Source: Pseudomaricurvus hydrocarbonicus
GTDB lineage: Bacteria > Pseudomonadota > Gammaproteobacteria > Pseudomonadales > Cellvibrionaceae
NCBI RefSeq assembly: GCF_011602365.1
Contig: NZ_JAAONZ010000009.1
Location: 112,883-176,882, forward strand
DNA length: 64,000 nt
Reading direction: 5' to 3'
Shown piece after piece: positions 18,324 to 26,341 of the stretch. How positions within the stretch are numbered: the first letter of the stretch is position 1; each line of letters begins with the position of its first letter. The notes below the pieces were generated by a model. The model did not search any database. It was given only the letters and a program-made list of their open reading frames with translations, and was not told where the DNA came from. Both the position numbers and the translations under genes were made by a program.

Positions 18324-18361
18324 GAATGTAAGGGATAGTACCGAATGTAACGTATAGTACC
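18324..18361. repeat. 19-bp tandem repeat upstream of STN receptor gene
   Basis: Units GAATGTAAGGGATAGTACC (18324-18342) and GAATGTAACGTATAGTACC (18343-18361), differing at two positions, with a partial third GAATGTAA at 18391. Lying about 120 bases before the receptor start, they could be paired regulator-binding sites. Confidence 0.7.
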
Positions 18362-18401
18362 TTTTTAAAACGTGCAGTCAGAATGTAAAGCATCAAGTGT
18401 T

Positions 18402-18434
18402 ACACCGAAAACCCGCGCAGTGGCTTTTCGGTGT
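18402..18434 (+). promoter_or_regulatory. Stem-loop in leader of STN TonB receptor
   Basis: Perfect 10-base arms ACACCGAAAA (18402-18411) and TTTTCGGTGT (18425-18434) with a 13-base loop, ending 44 bases before the preferred start codon at 18479. No T-tract follows. It could be a leader hairpin or the 3'-end structure of the upstream operon. Confidence 0.5.
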
Positions 18435-18478
18435 GCGGTTTAACACATCATAACAATAAGATAGGGCTGTCTGTATTG

Positions 18479-21379
18479 ATGCTGGCGAACAGGCGGACCT
18501 TAAACAGAACTCGAGTTTTACGGTTTATGCCCGGACCCTCCGCAGTAGTGGTATTGCTTCTTACCCTGTCGACAACGCCGGCGAGTCAAGTGCTGGCTGC
18601 ATCATCAGGAACGGATGCCGGGTCCAGCCCAGAATCTGCAGTCGAAGCGTCGCCCGTGCTGGCCGAACCAGCTGATCCCAAAATATCTTCACAACCCTCT
18701 TCCACGCCGCAAGTTCATCCCCCCATTGCTGTTCGCTCGGTTCAATTCAATATTCCTGCACAAAGGTTGTCAAAAGCCTTGCTGGTGTTTTCTCAGCAAA
18801 GTGGTGCCGCGGTTTTGATGCCATCCGAATTAGACCGGACATTACAAATAGAGGCGCCTGCCTTAAATGAACGTATGGCTATCGAAGCGGGGTTGCGGCG
18901 ATTATTGTCCCAGTCTGAATTAACGTTCGAAATGGTGAGTGATCAGAGTTTCATTATTGTGCCTGTTGCGGAGGCGGGAGCGTCTGCTGTCGTTGGGGTT
19001 GGCCCGGGGCGCCAAAGAGCCACTATCGAAGAAATCACGGTGACGGCCACCAAGCGGGAGACACGATTGCAGGACACCCCGCTGGCAATTACCGCACTGG
19101 ATCAGCACGTTCTGCACGAACATCGAGTATCGAGTCTGTTTGATTTTATGGCCTTGGTGCCAAGCTTGCAGGTTGCCCGCCGCGGTGATCATTCGGCATC
19201 CATGTTGTATTTGCGCGGGGTGGGCTCTGACAACCCGACCGAGGCCGGGGATTCCGGGGTGGCCACGCACGTGGACGGCATCTACAGCAGTCGCAGTCAG
19301 GGGGCTGCGGTTTTACTGTATGACCTTGCTCAAATTGAGGTGCTGCGTGGACCACAGGGAAGTCTGTTCGGTAGAAACTCAACCAGTGGCGTCGTCAATT
19401 ACCACACGAACGCACCTGCGCAAGAGTTTGAAAGCAGATTGGAGTTGGCCATGGGCAACTATCAATATCAGTCTGCCCGGGGGGTGTTGAATGTTCCTGT
19501 GACCGACAGCTGGGCGATACGGCTTGCCGGGGCGCTTGAAAAGCAGGACGGGCAGCTGGACTTCGCCAGGGGGTCTGTTTCAAATCGCGAGGCGGATCAG
19601 TACAACAACCTCGATCACGACAGTGTACGACTTAGCTCAAGCTGGAAAATCAACGAGGCTGTTAATTGGTGGCTGAGCTACGAACGATTCAACGACCACA
19701 GCAGCGGTAATTTGCCGGCCGTTGATTACGACGAACCGGTGCTCATTGATTCTTTGGGGGTGACGGACCTGGAAATGACCAGCGTTCGAAGCCGACTGGA
19801 CTTTCATGTCAATGAGGCTCTGCATGTGGCTTACATCGCGGGCTATACCAGTATGGATCGCACGCAAAACTGGGATGGTGATGGCGTCAGTCCCTTAGGC
19901 AGTGAGACCAATCCCCTGCAGTATCATCAAAATAACCAGACGGTTTGGTCCGATTACTACTCGCGGCAACATGAAATTCAATTTAAGGGGGGAGACGGGC
20001 AACGATTTCAGTGGCTGCTGGCCTATTTTTCTTTTGAAGAGGAAACCGATATACGCTTTGACCTGGAGCATCAGGATGCCACTGGCAGTGGCTGGGGAGG
20101 TGCAGCTTCGCACAGTTTTCAACAGCCGCATCGCGGGTCCAGGTTTGCCGCGGCTTATGGTCAGGTGAGCTATGACTTCACTGACCGTTGGGGTGCAGCG
20201 ATGGGAGCGCGAACCGGGCGGGATCAACGTTATGACAAAGGCGGCAGAAATGTCGGTTGTCCCGACCTGATCAGGGCCGACCGGCATGGTGATTTAGGGG
20301 ACATTGCGGTGAATCGGGAATCGGCTTCGGACGGTCAGTGTTTTGTCTCCAGCTACAACGATGTGGATCAGGCGTGGGGCAGTACCACCTACATGGCCAG
20401 GCTTGAATACCGGCCTACCGACGACATCTTGCTCTATTGGATGTACGCAGAAGGTTTTAAGCCCGGTATCGTTGAAGACGGCAACAGTCTGAAAGGACTT
20501 TTCAGTGGACCTGACGATCCCGGGTTTCAGACAGCGTTGATGGAAACCATTGCCATCAACAATGGCGATCAAGGCAATGCTGCGGCGTATATTGAGCCTG
20601 AGCAAAGCCGCAACCTCGAATTTGGCTTTAAACTCACCTTGTTGCAAAATGCGGTGACGTTAAACGGGGCGCTGTTTAAAACCGCCTACGATGATCTTCA
20701 GGTGTCCAGTGTGGCGATCGATGCCGTGGGCAGTGAGGTGTTTCGAAGTTCCAACGCCGCCTCCGCCACGATCAATGGCCTGGAGCTGGAGCTGAATTGG
20801 GCCACGTCGCTGCATGGCCAGCTGAGTGGGCAATTGTCGTTTTTGGATGCCCGCTACGACAAGTTTTTGGCCATCGACAGCAGCTTTCCCCAGTATGGAC
20901 AGACCTGGAATCCCAGTGCCCATGACCCCAGCGTGCCCGACCTGGTGGATTACAGTGGTAACCAAATGAAACAGGCGCCTAGGTTTCGATTCAGTGTGGC
21001 CTACAAACATCACTTCCGCTTGAGTTCAGGGGCTCACCTGACGCCGTCGGTGCTGTTGACCTATTCTGACAAAGTGTACTTCAGTGAAGCCAACCGCGAG
21101 CATCGCAGTGGTCAGTTGCTGGATAATCGGACCGGTCAATGGGTCGCGGACCCCAGTGGCGCAGCCAGTCACATCGACGTTCAGCCTGCCTATTGGATGG
21201 TGAACGCGAGGTTTAAATTCGAACCACTGAAAGGCCCGTGGTGGCTTGAGGGGTACGTTGAAAACCTGACAGATGAACAAGTCGCCTATGATGTCTTTGG
21301 CATTGAGGCCGCTCAGCCCCGGTTTTATTTGGCAGCCCCCCGGACTTTGGGCGTAAGGGTTGGCTTTCGCTTTCACTGA
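18479..21379 (+). CDS. TonB-dependent receptor/transducer with N-terminal STN signalling domain
   Basis: A 966-residue protein from the ATG at 18479. An upstream in-frame GTG at 18431 lies inside the hairpin arm and lacks a ribosome-binding site. A signal peptide (PSAVVVLLLTLSTTPA) is followed by a Ser/Pro-rich linker. An STN domain at about residues 87-162 (FNIPAQRLSKALLVFSQQSG through FEMVSDQSFIIVPV) is the hallmark of receptors that signal to a FecR-type anti-sigma factor. A TonB-box/plug region follows (EEITVTATKRETRLQDTP; IEVLRGPQGSLFGRNST), then a 22-strand-type barrel. It is followed by sigma and FecR genes. It shares its plug pattern with the later receptor at 23854, so the two are probably paralogues. 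The ligand is unknown, with a glucoside or glycan suggested by the adjacent GH3 unit. Confidence 0.92.
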   Translation: MLANRRTLNRTRVLRFMPGPSAVVVLLLTLSTTPASQVLAASSGTDAGSSPESAVEASPVLAEPADPKISSQPSSTPQVHPPIAVRSVQFNIPAQRLSKALLVFSQQSGAAVLMPSELDRTLQIEAPALNERMAIEAGLRRLLSQSELTFEMVSDQSFIIVPVAEAGASAVVGVGPGRQRATIEEITVTATKRETRLQDTPLAITALDQHVLHEHRVSSLFDFMALVPSLQVARRGDHSASMLYLRGVGSDNPTEAGDSGVATHVDGIYSSRSQGAAVLLYDLAQIEVLRGPQGSLFGRNSTSGVVNYHTNAPAQEFESRLELAMGNYQYQSARGVLNVPVTDSWAIRLAGALEKQDGQLDFARGSVSNREADQYNNLDHDSVRLSSSWKINEAVNWWLSYERFNDHSSGNLPAVDYDEPVLIDSLGVTDLEMTSVRSRLDFHVNEALHVAYIAGYTSMDRTQNWDGDGVSPLGSETNPLQYHQNNQTVWSDYYSRQHEIQFKGGDGQRFQWLLAYFSFEEETDIRFDLEHQDATGSGWGGAASHSFQQPHRGSRFAAAYGQVSYDFTDRWGAAMGARTGRDQRYDKGGRNVGCPDLIRADRHGDLGDIAVNRESASDGQCFVSSYNDVDQAWGSTTYMARLEYRPTDDILLYWMYAEGFKPGIVEDGNSLKGLFSGPDDPGFQTALMETIAINNGDQGNAAAYIEPEQSRNLEFGFKLTLLQNAVTLNGALFKTAYDDLQVSSVAIDAVGSEVFRSSNAASATINGLELELNWATSLHGQLSGQLSFLDARYDKFLAIDSSFPQYGQTWNPSAHDPSVPDLVDYSGNQMKQAPRFRFSVAYKHHFRLSSGAHLTPSVLLTYSDKVYFSEANREHRSGQLLDNRTGQWVADPSGAASHIDVQPAYWMVNARFKFEPLKGPWWLEGYVENLTDEQVAYDVFGIEAAQPRFYLAAPRTLGVRVGFRFH

Positions 21380-21419
21380 TTGGCTTCCATTGGCTTTGAT
21401 TGACTTCGATCGGCTTCCA
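21380..21419. repeat. 10-bp degenerate tandem repeat after receptor stop
   Basis: Four units, TTGGCTTCCA, TTGGCTTTGA, TTGACTTCGA and TCGGCTTCCA, start at 21380 immediately after the stop codon. The last 20 coding bases also resemble the unit, so the array may extend back across the stop codon. Confidence 0.65.
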
Positions 21420-21705
21420 TATTGCGCCGCACGGCCTGCTGATTTCAGCGTCGGGCTGTGGCTGATAGTTTTTGGCTATAAAATAGCAGCGTATCCAACA
21501 GCTATAATTCAGTGTGTTAGCGCCACGCATTTTTTTTCACTGCAGGGGGGCGGACCGAAGGGGCTCTTGCGTCTTATGGGTAAGACACCTTCAGCTTCCA
21601 ATAAGAAAAAGCGTTTGAGCGGTGTTCATAGAGAGAGCCAGTGAGCATGTATTTTAATAACAGACATACAATGACCTTGATATGGTTGATAGCAGGTGCT
21701 GACCT
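21380..21705. other. Intergenic region between STN receptor and sigma factor genes
   Basis: 326 bases. It begins with a 10-base-period repeat (listed separately). Small symmetric GCTAT-AAA-ATAGC at 21475-21487 lies in a TATA-like stretch and could be part of a promoter for the sigma-FecR unit. No terminator or RNA gene was recognised. Confidence 0.35.
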
Positions 21706-22251
21706 TTGAACGCGTCCACCAGTATGGCAAGCGTGAATATCGGTAAAGATCTGGATTATTACTATGGTGAATATCGCCAGGAGCTGTGTCGCTATGCCGC
21801 TCAAAAATTCGGTATCGCGTACACTGAAGCCGAAGATGTCGTGCAGTCGGCGTTTGCACGATTGGCAACCATGTTGGGCACGAGCAAAATTGAAAATGTT
21901 CGTGCGTTTTTGTACCGCACGGTACATAACGCCTGTATTGATTTGATTCGACGCAGGCAGGTGCGGGAAAGTTACAGCCAGTCCAAGCAAGCCGACGACG
22001 CTGAATTGAACCACCTGGGGCCTGAGCGGACGGCGTTGAGTCAACAGTTTGTGCAATTGATCTCCCAGGCTCTGGGCCTTATGCCGGGAAAAAGAAGGAA
22101 ATTGTTGTTAATGAATCGTATCGATGGTCTTTCGTATGCGGAAATTGCACGTCGTGAAGACCTGTCCGAAACTGTGGTCAGAAAGCATGTGTCAAAGGCC
22201 TTGGCGGATTGCCAGAAGGCATTACGGCCAGGTTCTGGAGACAGTCAATGA
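21706..22251 (+). CDS. RNA polymerase ECF sigma factor, FecI type
   Basis: A 181-residue protein with sigma region 2 (YYGEYRQELCRYAAQKFG, AEDVVQSAFARL, FLYRTVHNACIDLIRRR) and region 4 with its helix-turn-helix (LSYAEIARREDLSETVVRKH). It has the length and layout of FecI-like extracytoplasmic-function sigma factors. The TTG at 21706 is preceded by AGCAGGTG; the ATG at 21724 is the alternative and has no obvious ribosome-binding site. Its stop codon overlaps the FecR start (ATGA), so the two are translationally coupled, as expected for a sigma/anti-sigma pair. It probably drives one or both adjacent TonB receptor genes; the promoter targets cannot be proven here. Confidence 0.93.
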   Translation: MNASTSMASVNIGKDLDYYYGEYRQELCRYAAQKFGIAYTEAEDVVQSAFARLATMLGTSKIENVRAFLYRTVHNACIDLIRRRQVRESYSQSKQADDAELNHLGPERTALSQQFVQLISQALGLMPGKRRKLLLMNRIDGLSYAEIARREDLSETVVRKHVSKALADCQKALRPGSGDSQ

Positions 22252-23456
22252 ATCACAATCAGGTTGAGTATCCCGCAAACAACGGGGTCACGAACAGCGC
22301 CGACATCTCCGGACTTTCCAGCAGTGATTGGGAGCGGATTGAGGCGCAGGCAAGAACGTGGTTTTTGCTGCAGCAGGAGCGAACCCTGAGCGACGCAGAG
22401 CAAATTGAATTTGCCGCGTGGTTGAGGCTGCAGCCCGCACACCAATACGCCCATGAACAGCTGCAAGACATCTGGCAAGGGATGGCGGAGGCCGAGGCTG
22501 TGCGGCAAGTAACGGAAACCGCTTTGGCGTTTGAGTCAGAGCTGAGTTATGGAACGCCGGGAGTTGCCGAGCCCTCAGGCCTTACTCCGTCTTCACGTAC
22601 CTCAGCGCCCACAAGTCTCCTTGAGACAGTTCAGCAAAAAGTGGAGGCATGGTGTTCAAAACTGGGCAGCGAGAGTTTGCACGCGAGATGGGCCGTTGCG
22701 AGTGCGGCGGTACTGGTCGTCGGCTCGTTGGTTTGGATGTATGGTGGTGAGAGTGGACCGGCCTTGCCCGAGCTCCAAACCTACCGTACCGCAATCAGCG
22801 AAATTAGAGAGCTGCCGTTAACAGACGGCAGCGTCGTAACCTTGGGGGCTGAATCAATCCTGACGGTGAAGTTTGAAGAGGGAAAACGCCAGGTTCAGCT
22901 GAAAAGAGGGCAGGCTTTCTTCAATGTCGCCAAGGACTTGAACCGACCTTTCTTTGTGGCAACCCGGCACGCAACGGTACGGGTTGTTGGAACACGATTT
23001 GAGGTGTACCAAAACCTGGACCAGGTAAAGGTTTCTGTGGAAGAAGGGGTTGTTGAGGTCATGCGAAATTCGGCGGCTTCGCCACCTCATGTTCAGAGCC
23101 GTCTATCAGATCCGCTTCAGGAGCAGACCTTGGTGGCCGGTCAGCAGGTCAAGGCATCGGCTGTCGGAATTGGCAGGGTCCAGCAGCTGGTTGGGTATAA
23201 AGTGGCTGGCTGGCGTGATGGGCGTTTGGAGTACCGGGATACCCGGCTGGCGGATGTGATTGCGGATGTAAACCGCTACCGCGATGGAAAGATTTCGCTC
23301 GGCACCGAGTCTCTGAAAAACACAAAAATCACCACGTCTTTTTCTGTCGATCAAGTGGATACTGTCGTGTCGATGCTGGAAAAATCCCTGCCCGTGACGG
23401 TTCATCAGGAGTCCGATGGTCGGGTTTTGATCTTGCCAAAGTCCACGGGTCAATAA
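22248..23456 (+). CDS. FecR family anti-sigma factor/sigma regulator
   Basis: A 402-residue protein starting at the ATG that overlaps the sigma stop. The N-terminal DUF4880/FecR cytoplasmic domain (EAQARTWFLLQQERTLSDAE, FAAWLRLQPAHQYAHEQL) is about residues 24-85. One membrane helix follows (WAVASAAVLVVGSLVWMY, about 148-165). A periplasmic FecR domain at about 178-272 contains LTDGSVVTLGAESILTVKF, RGQAFFNVAKDLNRPFFV and VRVVGTRFEV. The C-terminal part (about 325-400, RLADVIADVNRYRDGKI to VTVHQESDGRVLIL) has an STN-like secretin fold. It would contact the STN domain of the receptor and release or activate the sigma factor. The N-terminal region between FecR_N and the helix is a longer linker than usual. 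Confidence 0.93.
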   Translation: MNHNQVEYPANNGVTNSADISGLSSSDWERIEAQARTWFLLQQERTLSDAEQIEFAAWLRLQPAHQYAHEQLQDIWQGMAEAEAVRQVTETALAFESELSYGTPGVAEPSGLTPSSRTSAPTSLLETVQQKVEAWCSKLGSESLHARWAVASAAVLVVGSLVWMYGGESGPALPELQTYRTAISEIRELPLTDGSVVTLGAESILTVKFEEGKRQVQLKRGQAFFNVAKDLNRPFFVATRHATVRVVGTRFEVYQNLDQVKVSVEEGVVEVMRNSAASPPHVQSRLSDPLQEQTLVAGQQVKASAVGIGRVQQLVGYKVAGWRDGRLEYRDTRLADVIADVNRYRDGKISLGTESLKNTKITTSFSVDQVDTVVSMLEKSLPVTVHQESDGRVLILPKSTGQ

Positions 23457-23501
23457 TGATGAAGGCACTAAGCGTTATGTTTTCTGGTCTCTGTCGTTTG
23501 T

Positions 23502-23557
23502 GGTGTCCCTGAAGTTTGCGGTGTCTCTAAAGTTTTTTGGTGTCTCTGAAGTGAGTA
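23502..23557. repeat. Imperfect 18-19-bp tandem repeat, three units
   Basis: Three units with the core GGTGTCTCTGAAGT start at 23502, 23520 and 23539. They lie in the FecR 3' flank. The core is similar to the GTGTCT-AA units of the repeat at 8497-8588. Confidence 0.6.
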
Positions 23558-23630
23558 GTGCTTCGGTAGGTATGTTGTTTCTTTAGTTTGTATTACTTCT
23601 ATCGTCGAGCTCGTTGTTGAACTTATTGCC

Positions 23631-23655
23631 AAGGCCTTTCAAAGGCCTTTTTTTT
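23631..23655 (+). terminator. Rho-independent terminator after FecR gene
   Basis: Stem AAGGCC / GGCCTT (loop TTTCAAA) followed by a run of eight or more T, 175 bases after the FecR stop. Confidence 0.88.
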
Positions 23656-23853
23656 CGCCTGTCGCATATGCAGAGGTGTCAATCACTGAGAACAGGTCTT
23701 GTCGTTTTTAAATGCAGCATGACTGGACCGAAACAGTTGGAAAAATAGGTAATTAAATTTACAGGGGGAGCGGTTTGCTATTTTCATCCGTCTTATTTAA
23801 TAGCGTTGAAGTGATGATAAAAGCGTAATTAAAATAATGTCGGAGGAGTTGTA

Positions 23854-26232
23854 ATGCTCAGTAACTATAAATTGAATGCCTTGTCCGCAGTGATTTCTGC
23901 TGCGATCACCTTGCCTGCACTGGCGGCAGGCTCTTATGAACTGGAGGAAGTGGTTGTAACCGCAACCAAGCGAACAACCAGCTTGCAAGATACGCCGTTG
24001 GCGATTTCTGCCTTTGATGAAAGGGTATTAAAAGAAAATCACGTCACCAATATTTATGACTTGCGTGGTATGGCGCCAAGTTTACAAATTCGTTCCAATG
24101 GCGATCACGGGGTACCACTGATCTTCATACGCGGCCAGGGCACGATCGATCAGACTGAGGCGGGAGACCAGTCCGTTGCGTTTTATACCGACGGTGTCTT
24201 CTCTGCCCGCTCACAGGGTTCTACCGCCATGATGTATGACATGGAGCGGGTGGAAGTCTTGCGTGGGCCACAGGGTACACTGTTTGGTCGCAATTCGACG
24301 GCCGGGGCGGTCTCGTTAATCACCGCCAAACCGAAGGATGAATTTGAAGCGAATGTCAGTGTGTTATTGGGCAGTCGTGACCGGCATGAGCTGAGATTCA
24401 TGTTGAACACACCGGTAACGGACAATTGGGCTTTACGGTTTGCCGGTGTGTCTGACGAGCAGGATGGCGAGACGGATATCGTTTCACCCAGCCCCTTTGC
24501 TGGCGAAGACAATTACGGTACCAAGGATATGTTGTCGTATCGCCTGGGCTCAATGTTCACGCCCAACGAAAACATTTCGTGGTTTTTGTCTTACGAAAAA
24601 TTCAAGAATCAAGGCACGGGTGATGTGACTACACCTGACGGCGAGGATCGTGAAAACGTTGCAACGGCACCCGGCGAACTGGATCTGGATGTGGACAGCT
24701 TTCGTACACGGTTTGATTACACGTTTTCAAATGACATGATGTTCAGCTATATCGGTGGTTATACCGACATGTCACAAACCCAGCTCTACGGGAATGAGGC
24801 TCAGGGTGATACTCGTGAAACGGTTTCTTCGGGACATTCAGCGACGCAGCACGAAATCCAGTTAAAGAATTCGGATGACAAACGCTTCCGCTGGACGGCG
24901 GGTTTGTTCTGGTTTGAAGAAGAAAATGATATCCGCTTTGATATGCGACACAGCAGTTGGGGTTTTACTGCAGCCGATGGTCCGGTCACCCTGTCATCGT
25001 TTAATCAGCCCGATCGGACACTGGAGTCGAAAAGCGGCTATGTGCAGGGAACCTTTGACATCACTGAAAATTGGCGTGTTACCGCAGGCTGGAGGCGCAC
25101 GGATGATACCCGCCAGGACCAGGGGGGGCGCAGTATCGATTGTAACTACGACCATGGTACAGGACCTATCAACATCGATTATCCTTCCCGGGCGGCGGCA
25201 GATGCCTCAGGTATGAGTGACATTTGCTTCTATCGCCAGGTGAATGATATGAAGGATTCCTGGAGCAATGATACCTACCTGGCGCGTTTGGAGTGGGATG
25301 TGAGTGACGACATCATGTTGTTCCTGTCCTATGCCACAGGTTGGAAGTCCGGAGTGTTGGTGGATGGTCGGGATGCCAATACGGATCCTTCAGCGGGACC
25401 GCTTAATACCAATGACAACCCTAACATTGCGGCGAACAACTCACTGATTCAACAACCGGAAGAAAATGACAGTTTTGAACTGGGGATGAAATCTTCGTTG
25501 CTCGATGGCCGGATGACGTTGAACGCCAACTTGTTCTACATGGACTATACGGATATGCAGGTGACCTCGGCGGTTATTGATCCGGTCACCACAGAATCGG
25601 TATTAACCAAAACCAATGCCGGTTCGGCGACGATTCAAGGTCTGGAGTTCACCATGAATTTTGCCATGACCGAAAACGGTGTGTTGACATTGACGGGGTC
25701 GCTGCTCGATGCCACGTATGACGAATACATCGGTTCTGAAACCAACTTTAACAGCGAAGCCGGTCTGCAGTGGAACGATTGTGGCACGGGGCGTGATCCT
25801 GCCGGTGGATGTGTGGACGGACTGTGGGATTTCTCCGGAAATACTTTACCTAACGCCCCCGAGGTTATGTTGAGCCTGGCGTACAAGCACGACTTTATAC
25901 TCAGCAGTGGTGCAACGCTTACCCCCCGTGTTCGGTTAACCTATCAGGACGACACGTATTTGACCTACGAAAATCGGGGTGATCGACCCGCTGGCAGTTT
26001 CAGTGCGACTGATCCGGGCGAAACTGATATGGATGTTCAGGAGGCCTACACCAAGATTGACGCCAGTGTGGGTTACACCAATCAGGCCGGAACCTGGGAT
26101 CTGGAGTTGTATGTCAATAACCTGACGGATGAACAGATCAAACAGGAACTTAATATTGGACCTGTTGAAACGTTTGTAGGTTGGGCACCTTCCCGGGAAG
26201 CCGGCGTCAGGTTTAGCTACAATTTTGATTAA
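23854..26232 (+). CDS. TonB-dependent receptor (no STN domain)
   Basis: A 792-residue protein with a signal peptide cleaved near PALAA (residue 25), a TonB-box-like EEVVVTATKRTTSLQDTP directly after it, a plug with VEVLRGPQGTLFGRNSTAG (about residues 131-149), and a barrel ending in LYVNNLTDEQIKQE and VRFSYNFD. It lacks the STN domain, so it should transport without direct signalling. The plug matches the STN receptor upstream closely in pattern (GDHG...TEAGDQSVAFYTDGV against GDHS...TEAGDSGVATHVDGI), suggesting duplication. It lies in line between the FecR gene and the halogenase, after a terminator. The substrate is unknown. Confidence 0.94.
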   Translation: MLSNYKLNALSAVISAAITLPALAAGSYELEEVVVTATKRTTSLQDTPLAISAFDERVLKENHVTNIYDLRGMAPSLQIRSNGDHGVPLIFIRGQGTIDQTEAGDQSVAFYTDGVFSARSQGSTAMMYDMERVEVLRGPQGTLFGRNSTAGAVSLITAKPKDEFEANVSVLLGSRDRHELRFMLNTPVTDNWALRFAGVSDEQDGETDIVSPSPFAGEDNYGTKDMLSYRLGSMFTPNENISWFLSYEKFKNQGTGDVTTPDGEDRENVATAPGELDLDVDSFRTRFDYTFSNDMMFSYIGGYTDMSQTQLYGNEAQGDTRETVSSGHSATQHEIQLKNSDDKRFRWTAGLFWFEEENDIRFDMRHSSWGFTAADGPVTLSSFNQPDRTLESKSGYVQGTFDITENWRVTAGWRRTDDTRQDQGGRSIDCNYDHGTGPINIDYPSRAAADASGMSDICFYRQVNDMKDSWSNDTYLARLEWDVSDDIMLFLSYATGWKSGVLVDGRDANTDPSAGPLNTNDNPNIAANNSLIQQPEENDSFELGMKSSLLDGRMTLNANLFYMDYTDMQVTSAVIDPVTTESVLTKTNAGSATIQGLEFTMNFAMTENGVLTLTGSLLDATYDEYIGSETNFNSEAGLQWNDCGTGRDPAGGCVDGLWDFSGNTLPNAPEVMLSLAYKHDFILSSGATLTPRVRLTYQDDTYLTYENRGDRPAGSFSATDPGETDMDVQEAYTKIDASVGYTNQAGTWDLELYVNNLTDEQIKQELNIGPVETFVGWAPSREAGVRFSYNFD

Positions 26233-26284
26233 CCCTTTGGGTTTTCATACGATTCAAAGTCAGGTCTTGAATAGCTGACCTTTT

Positions 26285-26315
26285 GGCTCACCTCTCACGA
26301 GGTGGGCCCTTTTTG
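26285..26315 (+). terminator. Terminator/attenuator between receptor and halogenase genes
   Basis: Ten-base stem GGCTCACCTC / GAGGTGGGCC (one G-U pair) with loop TCAC, followed by CTTTTTG. It lies 27 bases before the halogenase start, so it could limit rather than abolish read-through from the receptor gene. Confidence 0.8.
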
Positions 26316-26341
26316 TTTATCCTACCTGAGGGTGCTGGATT

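Larger units (their letters stand above)
23457..23853. other. Intergenic region before second TonB receptor
   Basis: 397 bases holding an imperfect repeat (23502-23557) and a strong terminator (23631-23655) that ends the sigma-FecR transcript. About 200 bases of AT-rich DNA then carry the receptor's own promoter. A GGAGG-like ribosome-binding site (cggaggag) lies just before 23854. Confidence 0.5.
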
